The position numbers were made by a program, and so were the translations under genes. A DNA stretch of 64,000 nucleotides from Streptomyces sp. ASQP_92 (GTDB taxonomy: Bacteria; Actinomycetota; Actinomycetes; Streptomycetales; Streptomycetaceae). The stretch is from assembly GCF_025399895.1 (NCBI RefSeq), contig NZ_JAODUA010000014.1, positions 157,637 through 221,636 on the forward strand, in the 5' to 3' direction. How positions within the stretch are numbered: position 1 is the first letter of the stretch; each line of letters begins with the position of its first letter. The notes beneath the pieces are model-generated. The model was given only the letters and a program-made list of their open reading frames with translations, made no database searches and was not told the DNA's origin. This document shows positions 32,693 to 41,130 of the stretch, piece after piece.

Positions 32693-33439
32693 ATGACCGA
32701 CCATCTTCTGTCGCCGGCCCTGTACGCCTTGATGATCGTCCTGGTCATGAAGGTCTCGGACGCTCTGCCCCGGCGCACGTTCAGCCCCCGCAACCCACCG
32801 AAGGTGGCCATCGGCCTCTGGCTGCTCGTGGCGATCCCCTCCCTGTCGCAGTTCGCCTTCCCGGGGATCTACGACGCCCTGCACCGCGATTCCGGCCTGA
32901 TCATCGACCATGGCCAGTGGTGGCGGGCGTACACCTCGTTCATGGTCCAGGACGGCGGGGTCGGGGGAACCGCGTTCAACCTCTTCGTGCTCGCCCTCAT
33001 CGGCTACGTCGCGGAACGCGTGTGGGGCAGCCGCATGCTGTCGGCGCTCGTCCCCGCCCTGCTGCTCGTGTTCAGCATCGACACGTTCCTGGTCCACGGC
33101 CCTCCCGGCGGCGGCAACTCGGGCCTCACCTTCCGGCTCGCCACCAGCATCGCCGGCCTCGCCCTGCTCACCCGCCCCGGCCGCCGCCAGACGCTGCTCG
33201 CCGCCGCGATCGTGGCCGATGGCGCGGTGCTGCTGCTGCTCGGCGACGGCCACGGCGAGCCCATGATCACCGGGATCGTCGCGGGTCTGGTCGCCGCCCT
33301 CGTCCAGCGCCGGTGGCCGCGCGCGTGGCAGCCGGTCGCGGCCGACCCGACGGCGGTACGCCCCGACTCCCCCGAGGCCGGGCAGGCCCGCGCCCCCAAG
33401 GACGCCCCCGAGCCGGAGGGCGGCCTGGAGGGCCGCTGA
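32693..33439 (+). CDS. Rhomboid-like intramembrane protease family protein
   Basis: A 248-residue protein with about six transmembrane helices. It has the rhomboid layout: WWRAYTSFMVQDGGVGGTAF and NLFVLALIGYVAERVWGS (L1 and TM2), then GGGNSGLTFRLATSIAGLAL, where GNSG (141-144) matches the GxSG nucleophile motif with S143, and GHGEPMITGIVAGLV, where H187 could be the partner histidine in TM6. The last 50 residues are a polar, proline-rich tail. The active-site residues look present but the surrounding consensus is weak, so proteolysis is not assured. Confidence 0.7.
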   Translation: MTDHLLSPALYALMIVLVMKVSDALPRRTFSPRNPPKVAIGLWLLVAIPSLSQFAFPGIYDALHRDSGLIIDHGQWWRAYTSFMVQDGGVGGTAFNLFVLALIGYVAERVWGSRMLSALVPALLLVFSIDTFLVHGPPGGGNSGLTFRLATSIAGLALLTRPGRRQTLLAAAIVADGAVLLLLGDGHGEPMITGIVAGLVAALVQRRWPRAWQPVAADPTAVRPDSPEAGQARAPKDAPEPEGGLEGR

Positions 33440-33504
33440 CCCTAAAACCCGCGCCACATGGGCGAGTTGACTGAGAGCGCACTTCAACTCCTAGCCTCGC
33501 CGCC

Positions 33505-34602
33505 ATGACCACTTCGGAACAACTCACCCCTCAGCACCCGACCGGATCGGGCTTCGGGGCCCGCAGCACAACGGCCGACGTCCTCGGTGGAGTCGACCTG
33601 CACGGAAAGCTCGCGATCGTCACCGGCGGCTACTCGGGGATCGGCCTGGAGACCACCCGCGCGCTCGCCGGGGCCGGCGCCCGCGTCGTGGTTCCCTCCC
33701 GGCGGCGCGAGGTCGCCGAGGCGGCCGTCGCGGACATCCCCGGCGTCGAGGTGGACGCGCTCGATCTCGCCGACCTGGACAGCGTGCGCGGCTTCGCCGA
33801 CCGCTTCCTCACCTCCGGCCGCACCATCGACATCCTGATCAACAGCGCCGGGGTCATGGCGTGCCCCGAGACGCGGGTGGGCCCGGGCTGGGAGGCCCAG
33901 TTCGCGACCAACCACCTGGGCCACTACGCCCTGGTCAACCGGCTGTGGCCGGCGCTCGCCGAAGGCGGCGCGCGGGTCGTCGCGGTGTCCTCGCGGGGTC
34001 ACCAGCTCTCCGCGATCCGCTGGGAGGACCCGCACTTCCTGCGCGGCTACGACAAGTGGCAGGCGTACGGGCAGGCGAAGACCGCCAACGCGCTGTTCGC
34101 CGTGCACCTCGACCGGCTGGGCCGGGAGGCGGGGGTGCGCGCGTTCTCGTTGCACCCCGGGGAGATCAACACCGCGCTCGTACGCCATGTCTCGGCCGAG
34201 GAGCGGATCGCGGCGGGCTGGGTCGACGCCGAGGGCAACTGGTCGCTCGACTTCAAGACCCCCGACCAGGGCGCCGCCACCCAGGTGTGGGCGGCGACCT
34301 CCCCGCGGCTGGCCGGGCTCGGCGGCGTCTACTGCGAGGATTGCGACATCGCCGAACATGTCGAGCCGCGTGCCACCGACGCCACCGGATCCGCCGGATC
34401 CAGCAGGGCGAAGGGGGCCGACGACCCGACCGGCCTCGCCGCAGACACCGGCACCGGCACCGGCACCGGCACCGGCGATGGCGAGCTCGACCATGACGTG
34501 CTCACCAGCGGCGTACACCCCCACGCGACCGACCCCGAAGAGGCGGCCCGGCTCTGGGCGCTCTCGGCCGAGCTCACCGGGGTCGACGCGTTCTCGGCGT
34601 GA
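33505..34602 (+). CDS. SDR family oxidoreductase (RDH-like)
   Basis: A 365-residue SDR. NAD(P) binding is shown by IVTGGYSGIGLETTRALA, NSAGVMACPET is the NNAG-type motif, and the catalytic tetrad includes a serine in AVSSRGHQLS and YGQAKTANALF (Y-x-x-x-K). This resembles the retinol-dehydrogenase/protochlorophyllide-reductase-like group. The C-terminal extension has a flexible stretch TGTGTGTGTG encoded by a 6-bp DNA repeat, followed by DHDVLTSGVHPHATDPEEA and a typical SDR C-terminus. Substrate unknown. Convergent with the flavoprotein gene at 34697. Confidence 0.9.
   Translation: MTTSEQLTPQHPTGSGFGARSTTADVLGGVDLHGKLAIVTGGYSGIGLETTRALAGAGARVVVPSRRREVAEAAVADIPGVEVDALDLADLDSVRGFADRFLTSGRTIDILINSAGVMACPETRVGPGWEAQFATNHLGHYALVNRLWPALAEGGARVVAVSSRGHQLSAIRWEDPHFLRGYDKWQAYGQAKTANALFAVHLDRLGREAGVRAFSLHPGEINTALVRHVSAEERIAAGWVDAEGNWSLDFKTPDQGAATQVWAATSPRLAGLGGVYCEDCDIAEHVEPRATDATGSAGSSRAKGADDPTGLAADTGTGTGTGTGDGELDHDVLTSGVHPHATDPEEAARLWALSAELTGVDAFSA
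34447..34476 (+). repeat. Hexanucleotide repeat ACCGGC x5 inside the SDR gene
   Basis: Five perfect copies of ACCGGC encode Thr-Gly repeats in a loop of the SDR. Copy number changes stay in frame. Confidence 0.9.
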
Positions 34603-34613
34603 CCGGCCGAGGC

Positions 34614-34631
34614 CCGGGGGCTTTGCCCCGG
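34614..34631. terminator. Short convergent terminator hairpin
   Basis: CCGGGG and CCCCGG form a 6-bp stem around GCTTTG, between the converging SDR and flavoprotein genes. Confidence 0.5.
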
Positions 34632-34696
34632 ACCCCCTGCGTGCCGCAAGGGCGCTCGTCCTCGAAACACCGACGGGTTGAGGGGGTCCTGCCGCC

Positions 34697-36136
34697 TCAG
34701 CCCCGGTACGTCTCCAGGAGGCGCAGCCACACCTCGCTGATCGTCGGGTACGACGGGACCGCGTGCCACAGGCGCTCCAGCGGTACCTCGCCGGCGATGG
34801 CCACCGTCGCCGAGTGGATCAGCTCGCCGACGCCGGGGCCCACGAAGGTGACGCCGAGCAGGACACGCCGGTCCTCGTCGACGACCATACGGGCCCGGCC
34901 CCGGTAGCCCTCGGCGTACAGGCCCGCGCCCGCGACGCCGCTCATGTCGTAGTCGACCGCCCGCACCCGTCGCCCCGTGGCCCGCGCCTCGGCCAGGGTG
35001 AGGCCGGCCGAGGCGGCCTCGGGGTCGGTGAAGACGACCTGGGGAACGGCAGCGTGGTCGGCGGTCGCCGCGTGGGCGCCCCAGGGGTCGCTCTCCAGGA
35101 CCGGGACCCCGGCGGCGCGGGCCGCGATGGCCGCGCCGGAGATCCTGGCCTGGTACTTGCCCTGGTGGGTCAGGAGCGCCCGGTGGTTCACATCGCCGAC
35201 CGCGTACAGCCAGTCGCTGCCCTCGACGCGGCAGGAGTCGTCGACGGGCAGCCAGGAGCCGGGGTCGAGGCCGATGGTGTCCAGGCCGATGTCGTCCGTG
35301 CGCGGGGCGCGGCCGGTGGCGAAGAGGATCTCGTCGGCCTCCAGGCGCTCCTCGCCCCCGGGCCCCCGCACCGAGACCGTCAGCGTGCCGGTCGCGGCGT
35401 CGCGCGCGACATCCGTGACCGAGGTCCCCATACGGAGCTCGGCGCCCGCCTCGCGCAGGGCGTCGGCGACCAGCTCGCCCGCGAAGGGCTCCATCTTCGG
35501 CAGCAGCCCCTCGCCGCGCACCAGCACGGTGACGCGGGCGCCGAGCGCCTGCCAGGCCGTGGCCATCTCGACGGCCACCACTCCCCCGCCGACCACCACA
35601 AGGCGGCCCGGCACCTCCTTGGCGCTGGTGGCCTCGCGGCTGGTCCAGGGGTGCACGTCGGCCAGGCCGGGGAGGTCCGGCAGTTGGGCGCGGCTGCCGG
35701 TGCATACGGCGACGGCGTGGCGGGCGGTCAGGACGTGGTGCTCGCCCTCGGGGCTGGTGACGCTGACCTTGCGGGTGCCGTACAGGCGCCCGTGTCCGCG
35801 GTAGAGGTGGACGCCGATGCCGTCGAGCCATTCGACCTGCCCGTCGTCCTTCCAGTGGGAGGTGTAGTCGTCGCGGTGGGCCAGGACCGCCTGGGCGTCG
35901 AGCGGGCCCTGCACCGACTGGCGCAGTCCCGGCACCCTGCGGGCCTCGGCCCGGGCCACCACGGGGCGCAGCAGCGCCTTGCTCGGCATGCAGGCCCAGT
36001 ACGAGCACTCGCCCCCGACGAGCTCGCTCTCCACCACCGCACAGCTCAGGCCGGCCGCCCGCACCCGGTCGGCGACGTTCTCGCCGACCGGACCCGCACC
36101 CAGCACCACCACGTCGTATTCCTCGGCTTCGGTCAT
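34697..36136 (-). CDS. FAD-dependent pyridine nucleotide-disulfide oxidoreductase
   Basis: A 479-residue class I flavoprotein disulfide reductase. FAD binding: VVVLGAGPVGENVADR. Redox-active disulfide: GGECSYWACMPSKALL (C-x4-C). NAD(P) binding: VVVGGGVVAVEMATAW. A second FAD contact is YAVGDVNHRALLTHQGKYQ. At the dimer interface, instead of the usual His-x-His-Pro-Thr-x-x-Glu, it reads HAVPSYPTISEVW. Such proteins include dihydrolipoamide dehydrogenase-like, mercuric-reductase-like and soluble transhydrogenase-like enzymes; the exact substrate is not clear. It is divergent from a thioredoxin gene, with 126 bases of shared promoter region, which suggests linked thiol-redox roles. Confidence 0.9.
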   Translation of the reverse strand: MTEAEEYDVVVLGAGPVGENVADRVRAAGLSCAVVESELVGGECSYWACMPSKALLRPVVARAEARRVPGLRQSVQGPLDAQAVLAHRDDYTSHWKDDGQVEWLDGIGVHLYRGHGRLYGTRKVSVTSPEGEHHVLTARHAVAVCTGSRAQLPDLPGLADVHPWTSREATSAKEVPGRLVVVGGGVVAVEMATAWQALGARVTVLVRGEGLLPKMEPFAGELVADALREAGAELRMGTSVTDVARDAATGTLTVSVRGPGGEERLEADEILFATGRAPRTDDIGLDTIGLDPGSWLPVDDSCRVEGSDWLYAVGDVNHRALLTHQGKYQARISGAAIAARAAGVPVLESDPWGAHAATADHAAVPQVVFTDPEAASAGLTLAEARATGRRVRAVDYDMSGVAGAGLYAEGYRGRARMVVDEDRRVLLGVTFVGPGVGELIHSATVAIAGEVPLERLWHAVPSYPTISEVWLRLLETYRG

Positions 36137-36262
36137 AGGCACAGTCTGGTGGTCGGTGTACCCGGAGGCCACAGGGGCACCCGCCGAGAACGGAATAGCG
36201 CGGCGGCGCACGCCGTTGTGCGAGGCGGTCCCCACCCCTGGGGCCGGGAAGAGGTAGGTGTG

Positions 36263-36655
36263 ATGGCGACTGTCGAGCTGACCAAAGAGAACTTCGACTC
36301 GGTCGTGTCCGACAACGGATTCGTGCTGATCGACTTCTGGGCGGCCTGGTGCGGCCCGTGCCGTCAGTTCGCCCCGGTGTACGAGGCCGCGTCCGAGCGC
36401 CACGACGACCTCGTCTTCGCCAAGGTGGACACGGAGGCCCAGCAGGAGCTGGCGCAGGCCTTCGACATCCGGTCGATCCCGACCCTGATGATCGTCCGTG
36501 ACAACGTGGCGGTCTTCGCCCAGCCCGGCGCGCTGCCCGAGGCGGCCCTGGAGGATGTCATCGGCCAGGCCCGCGGCCTGGACATGGACGAGGTCCGCAA
36601 GTCGGTCGAGGCGGCCCGGAGCGAGGCGCGGGAGCAGCCCCGGCAGCCGGAGTGA
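36263..36655 (+). CDS. trxA: Thioredoxin
   Basis: A 130-residue thioredoxin with the WCGPC active site (C30, C33) in FWAAWCGPCRQFAPV and the cis-proline loop RSIPTLMIV. A 25-residue charged C-terminal extension (EARSEAREQPRQPE-like) goes beyond the usual 105-110 residues. It reduces protein disulfides using electrons from thioredoxin reductase, and stands divergent from a flavoprotein disulfide reductase, though not the typical TrxB. Start ATG 36263 follows GAGGTAGG. A long hairpin after the gene ends transcription. Confidence 0.93.
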   Translation: MATVELTKENFDSVVSDNGFVLIDFWAAWCGPCRQFAPVYEAASERHDDLVFAKVDTEAQQELAQAFDIRSIPTLMIVRDNVAVFAQPGALPEAALEDVIGQARGLDMDEVRKSVEAARSEAREQPRQPE

Positions 36656-36690
36656 ACCCGCGCGCCACAGCGTGATCGCATCGCTCACGT

Positions 36691-36721
36691 ACGGCCCCCG
36701 CCCTCTTGGGCCGGGGGCCGT
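36691..36721 (+). terminator. Thioredoxin terminator hairpin
   Basis: ACGGCCCCCG pairs with CGGGGGCCGT (10 bp), with an inner CCC/GGG, 35 bases after the thioredoxin stop. Confidence 0.8.
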
Positions 36722-37301
36722 TCGCCGTCCGGGGCGGAGTGGTGGTTCACCCCGATCGTGCGGGTCAACCGCGCCCCTCCCGCCCCGGCCGACGCCCGCC
36801 GGCACGGCAGCCGCCCGCGTACCGGCGGCTCCCGTACACCGGTCGGCCCGTTCCCCAAGGTCGGCCGGTTTCGTGTGTCCGATACCGAACATCCCCGGGC
36901 CGGATTCGAGTGGGTGTTTCGCTCGCCTGGCCGAAAATCGGATACGGCCCATGCCACCTGGTTGTCTGGACCATTGGCGGTATGCGCCCGCGTGCGCCCC
37001 CTGGGCGGCAAGCGGTTGCGGCGCCGGATCGCTCCGTTTTCCGGGGCTCCGCGCGTCTCGACGCGATCGACCGGAAGCACGGATACCGGTTCATGCCCCG
37101 GCCCGCGCCCCATCACAACGGCCGCATTTTTTCGTCATGTTTCACATAAGCCACTCGAAAACTCCTTGAAGGGCCGCACTATGTGACGCGACAGAGCGGA
37201 ACGCCGGGGCCTCCTCATCGGGGCGCGGACGGTTGCGCCGGGGGTGGGGTCCGTACAGGCAGGGGAGCCGAACGGACCTCCAGGGGAGGGGACTTCACCG
37301 C
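36722..37301. other. Promoter region of the exopolysaccharide cluster
   Basis: About 580 bases with no gene, a length unusual for a Streptomyces promoter and consistent with complex control of the cluster that follows. TCACATA (37142-37148) and TATGTGA (37180-37186) form a 7-bp inverted pair 116 bases upstream of the start codon, in locally AT-richer sequence, and could be a split regulatory site. A TTGAAG (37167-37172) lies nearby. Nothing resembles a known riboswitch. Confidence 0.4.
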
Positions 37302-39479
37302 GTGAAGCGGAACACACATCGCAGCAGACACGTCCCCGGCCTGGCCGTGGGGACTGTGCTGCTGGCCATGGGCTTACCGGCGGCGCCGGCGTACTCGGCG
37401 GCGCCCGCGCCCCGCATCGACCTCAAGGTCCTCGTCGTCTCCGACGGCGGCCCCGCCACCGACGCCATCACCGCGGAACTCGACGGCGAAGGCACCCCGT
37501 ACACCGAGGTCGACCTGACGAAATCCGGCCGCCCGGTGATCGACCAGGCGTTCCTGGCCGACACCGTGAACGGAGTCCCCCGGGCCAAGTTCCAGGCGGT
37601 GGTCCTGCCCAACGACAACCCCTTCCCGGCGGGCTCCGCCGAGATGGCCGCGCTCGCCGCGTACGAGAAGACGTATGCGATCCCCCAGGTCGACGCCTAC
37701 ACCTACGCGCGTCCACAGGTGGGTCTTCAGCCGGCCGCCACCAGCGGCTACAGCGGCCCGGTGGACGGCCTCAAGGCGCAGGTCACCGCCGCGGGCCGCG
37801 GCACCGGCCCGTTCGGCTACCTCAACGGGAGCGTGCCGTTCGAGGACAACTCACCGGCTGTCAGCGAGAGTTACGCCTTCCTTTCCCAGCCGGCCGCGGG
37901 CGCCGACTTCACCAGCTACGTCGAGGCACCGCTCCCCGGCAGGACGGGCAACGGCACCCTCGTCGGCGAGTACCGCCACGACGGGCGCCGGGAGCTCGTC
38001 GTCACCTTCGCGTACAACCGCCACCAGGAGCAGTTCAAGCTGCTGGCCCGGGGCATCGTCGACTGGATGACGCAGAACGTGCGGCTCGGCGCCTCGCGCA
38101 ACTACTTCGCGGTCCACGTGGACGACGTGTTCGCCGGCGACGACCGCTGGGACGCCACCCTCAACTGCACGCCCGGCGACGTCGACTGCCCGCCCGGGCA
38201 GGGCGTCCAGGACTCGATCCGGATGACCCCGGCCGACGTGGCCGGCGCCGTGGCCTGGGAGAAGGCCCGCGGCTTCACGCTAGACCTCGCCTACAACGGC
38301 GGCGGCAGCGTCGAGTACCGCGAGAACCACGGCGGGGCCGACCAGCTCGCCGACGCCCTCACCGCGACCAGGAACGACTTCCGCTGGGTCAACCACACCT
38401 ACGACCACGCCTACCTCGGCTGCGAGCAGAACGTCACGGTCGTCCCGTGGAAGTGCGCGACCAACCCGGACGGCTCCACCAAGTATGTGAGCCAGACCGA
38501 GATATCCAGGGAGATATCCGCCAACGACCAGTGGGCCAAGGGCGTCGGGCTTCCCGTCTCCTCCGACGAGTTGATCACCGGAGAGCACTCCGGGATGCGG
38601 CTCCTGCCCCAACAGCCGCAGGACAACCCGTACTTGGCGCCCGCGCTCACCGCCAACAACATCGGCTGGCTCGGCGCCGACATGTCGCGCGACCCCCAGC
38701 AGCGCCCGGTGGGCGGCGCCCTCACCGTGGCCCGCTACCCGATCAACATCTTCTACAACGCGGGCCACGTCGCCGAACAGGTCGACGAGTACAACTGGAT
38801 CTACACCAGCCGCACCCAGGGCGGCAGCGGGCTCTGCGACGACCTGCCGAACACCACCTGTCTGCCCGGGCCGCTCGACGCCGCCACCGGGTACACGGGC
38901 CACATCGTGCCCCTGGAAACCCGGGTCGCCCTCGGCCATGTGCTGGGCAACGACCCCAGGCCGCACTTCATCCACCAGTCCAACCTGGCCGAGGACCACA
39001 TCGGCTATCCCGTGCTCGACGGGGTGCTCGACCAGTACCGGACGCTGTACGCGCCCAGCGCTCCGCTGATCAACCCGCGGATGAAGGACATCGGCGCCGA
39101 ACTGCGCGACCGGGACGCCTGGAGCGCCGCCGTGAAGGCGGGCCAGGTCACCGCGTACCGGATCGGCGACAGCGTGACCGTGCAGGCCCCCGCCGGCGTG
39201 GCCGTCACCGCGACGATGCCCAACGGCACCCGTCAGGTCCTGGGCACCGGCTCCACCGCCTTCGGCCAGGCCTACGCGGGCAGCGTGTCCGGCTGGGTGT
39301 CACCACAGTCCGGGCAGGCCGCCGTGGCTTTGACGCTGGCGCCCTCTCCCGCCAGAGCGCTCGCGCCACAGTCCCGCTCCGCGTCGTCCGCCGAGCGCGC
39401 GACGGCGCCGACCGCACCGCGCACACCGGTTCCCGCCGGCGTCACCCGACCGGTCCCGTACGGCGCCGAACGGCGCTGA
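37302..39479 (+). CDS. Agd3-like (CE18) secreted polysaccharide deacetylase
   Basis: A 725-residue secreted protein starting at GTG 37302. The signal peptide (about 1-38) is VPGLAVGTVLLAMGLPAAPA followed by YSAAPAPRID. The middle holds the catalytic domain: NYFAVHVDDVFAGDD (about 266-280; putative catalytic and metal-binding Asp at 273-274) and VNHTYDHAYLGCEQN with His pairs about residues 364-369. This pattern, with HVDDV and NHTYDH, fits the CE18 family founded by Aspergillus Agd3, which partially deacetylates galactosaminogalactan. Residue 25 is encoded by TTA (37374-37376), so expression may need the bldA tRNA. First gene of the cluster to 46868. Confidence 0.8.
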   Translation: MKRNTHRSRHVPGLAVGTVLLAMGLPAAPAYSAAPAPRIDLKVLVVSDGGPATDAITAELDGEGTPYTEVDLTKSGRPVIDQAFLADTVNGVPRAKFQAVVLPNDNPFPAGSAEMAALAAYEKTYAIPQVDAYTYARPQVGLQPAATSGYSGPVDGLKAQVTAAGRGTGPFGYLNGSVPFEDNSPAVSESYAFLSQPAAGADFTSYVEAPLPGRTGNGTLVGEYRHDGRRELVVTFAYNRHQEQFKLLARGIVDWMTQNVRLGASRNYFAVHVDDVFAGDDRWDATLNCTPGDVDCPPGQGVQDSIRMTPADVAGAVAWEKARGFTLDLAYNGGGSVEYRENHGGADQLADALTATRNDFRWVNHTYDHAYLGCEQNVTVVPWKCATNPDGSTKYVSQTEISREISANDQWAKGVGLPVSSDELITGEHSGMRLLPQQPQDNPYLAPALTANNIGWLGADMSRDPQQRPVGGALTVARYPINIFYNAGHVAEQVDEYNWIYTSRTQGGSGLCDDLPNTTCLPGPLDAATGYTGHIVPLETRVALGHVLGNDPRPHFIHQSNLAEDHIGYPVLDGVLDQYRTLYAPSAPLINPRMKDIGAELRDRDAWSAAVKAGQVTAYRIGDSVTVQAPAGVAVTATMPNGTRQVLGTGSTAFGQAYAGSVSGWVSPQSGQAAVALTLAPSPARALAPQSRSASSAERATAPTAPRTPVPAGVTRPVPYGAERR

Positions 39480-39579
39480 CACCGGGCCACACCGGCTCCC
39501 GAGGTCCGCCGCCAACGCGGCGACGGACCGCCGGGGCGTGTTCACCACCCACCGCTCTCATCAGCCGCGGAGCGCATGC

Positions 39580-41130
39580 ATGCACGTACGACACCGCGCG
39601 CCGCGCTCCGGCGCGGCGCGGGTCACCCTGCTCACCGAGGGCACCTACCCGCACAGCCACGGCGGGGTGAGCGTCTGGTGCGACCAGCTCGTCACCGGAA
39701 TGCCCGACATCGACTTCGACATCATCGCGGTGACCGGCACCGGTCGCGAGCCCACCGTGTGGGACCTTCCGCCGCACGCATCCGAGGCCGTCTCGGTCCC
39801 CATGTGGGGCCCCGCGCCCGGGGGCTCGGCCCCGCGAGGCCGACACGAACGGCGCCTCATGGCCGCCTACGAACGCTTTCTGACCGCCCTGCTCGACCCG
39901 TCGGCCGAGAGCGCCTTCGGGCCCGCCCTGTACGAGATGGCACGGGCCGCCCGGGACGGACAGCTCAGCCCCGCGCTCCGCGGCGACCGGGCGATACGGG
40001 TCCTGACCGAGGTGTGGAACCGGCCGGGGCTCGCGGTGCGCGAGGCCCGGCCGACCCTGCACGACGCGGTCACCGCGACCGGCCTGCTGGAACACGCGCT
40101 GCGGCCGCTCGCCGCGACCCCGCCAAGCCAGGGCGTGTCGCACGCGGTGAGCGGCGGGGTGGCCGTCCTGCCGGGGCTCGCGGCGGCCGAACTCCACGGC
40201 GTACCGCTGCTGTTGACCGAGCACGGGGTCTATCTGCGCGAGCGCTATCTCGGCTACCGGACCGCCCCGTACCGGTGGCCGGTCAAGGCGGTCCTTCTGG
40301 GGTTCTTCCGGCTGCTCGCCGAGGAGACCTACCGGCGGGCCGCGCTGATCACGCCGGGCAACCAGTACAACCGGCTCTGGGAGGAGCAGGGCGGGGCCGA
40401 TCCCGGGCTCATACGCACGGTGTACAACGGGGTCGATCCGGCGGCGTTCCCGCCGGCGGGGCCCGAGCCGTCGGCGCCGACGCTGAGCTGGGCCGGGCGA
40501 GTCGACCCGATCAAGGATCTGGAGACGCTCATCCGCGCCTTCGCCAAGGTGCGGAGCGAGCTTCCGGGAGCCACGCTGCGTCTGTTCGGGGGCACGCCCC
40601 GGGGCGGCGAGGCGTACCGGGAGCGGTGCGAGGCGCTGGCCGCCTCGCTCGACCAGGGCGACGCGGTCACCTTCGAGGGCCGCGTCGAGGACATCAGGGA
40701 CGCCTACGCCGCGGGCAACGTGGTCATGCTGTCCAGCATCAGCGAGGGCTTCCCCTTCACGCTCATCGAGGCGATGAGCTGCGGCCGGGCCACCGTCTCC
40801 ACCGACGTGGGAGGGGTGCGCGAGGCGGTCGGCGAGGCCGGTCTCGTGGTGCCGCCGCGCGATCCGGCCGCGATGGCCGCGGCCGCTCTGGAACTCCTGG
40901 GCGATCCGGTGCGCCGGGCCGCGATGGGGGAAGCGGCACGGCTGCGGGTCGTCGAGCAGTTCACGCTGCGCCAGACCGTCGACACCTTCCGGGCCATCTA
41001 CCTCGAACTCTCCGTACGCGGCGGGCTCGTACCGGTGCGGCGCGTCGCCGACGGCGAGGACGTCACGATGTCGCTGCGTCTGGTGCCCGCCGGGGTACCG
41101 GCCGATGAGCTGAGCCGGGTGGCGGGGTGA
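39580..41130 (+). CDS. pelF: PelF-type glycosyltransferase (GT4)
   Basis: A 516-residue cytosolic glycosyltransferase. Its N-terminus has the PelF-specific region (VTLLTEGTYPHSHGGVSVWC, FDIIAVTGTGREPTVWDLP), and the C-terminus the GT4 donor domain: GVPLLLTEHGVYLRERYLGY, RTVYNGVDPAAFPPAG, LSWAGRVDPIKDLETLI, and the E-x7-E motif SEGFPFTLIEAMSCGRA. In Pseudomonas, PelF polymerises partially N-acetylated galactosamine using UDP-GalNAc. ATG 39580 is chosen as the most probable start; a GTG at 39538 is in frame. The gene ends in TGA overlapping the following GTG start, indicating coupling. Confidence 0.88.
   Translation: MHVRHRAPRSGAARVTLLTEGTYPHSHGGVSVWCDQLVTGMPDIDFDIIAVTGTGREPTVWDLPPHASEAVSVPMWGPAPGGSAPRGRHERRLMAAYERFLTALLDPSAESAFGPALYEMARAARDGQLSPALRGDRAIRVLTEVWNRPGLAVREARPTLHDAVTATGLLEHALRPLAATPPSQGVSHAVSGGVAVLPGLAAAELHGVPLLLTEHGVYLRERYLGYRTAPYRWPVKAVLLGFFRLLAEETYRRAALITPGNQYNRLWEEQGGADPGLIRTVYNGVDPAAFPPAGPEPSAPTLSWAGRVDPIKDLETLIRAFAKVRSELPGATLRLFGGTPRGGEAYRERCEALAASLDQGDAVTFEGRVEDIRDAYAAGNVVMLSSISEGFPFTLIEAMSCGRATVSTDVGGVREAVGEAGLVVPPRDPAAMAAAALELLGDPVRRAAMGEAARLRVVEQFTLRQTVDTFRAIYLELSVRGGLVPVRRVADGEDVTMSLRLVPAGVPADELSRVAG

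Noticed and set aside
37244..39670. 808-codon plus-strand frame overlapping the deacetylase
   Set aside because: The product is Arg/Pro-rich, whereas the other frame has a signal peptide, HVDDV and NHTYDH motifs.
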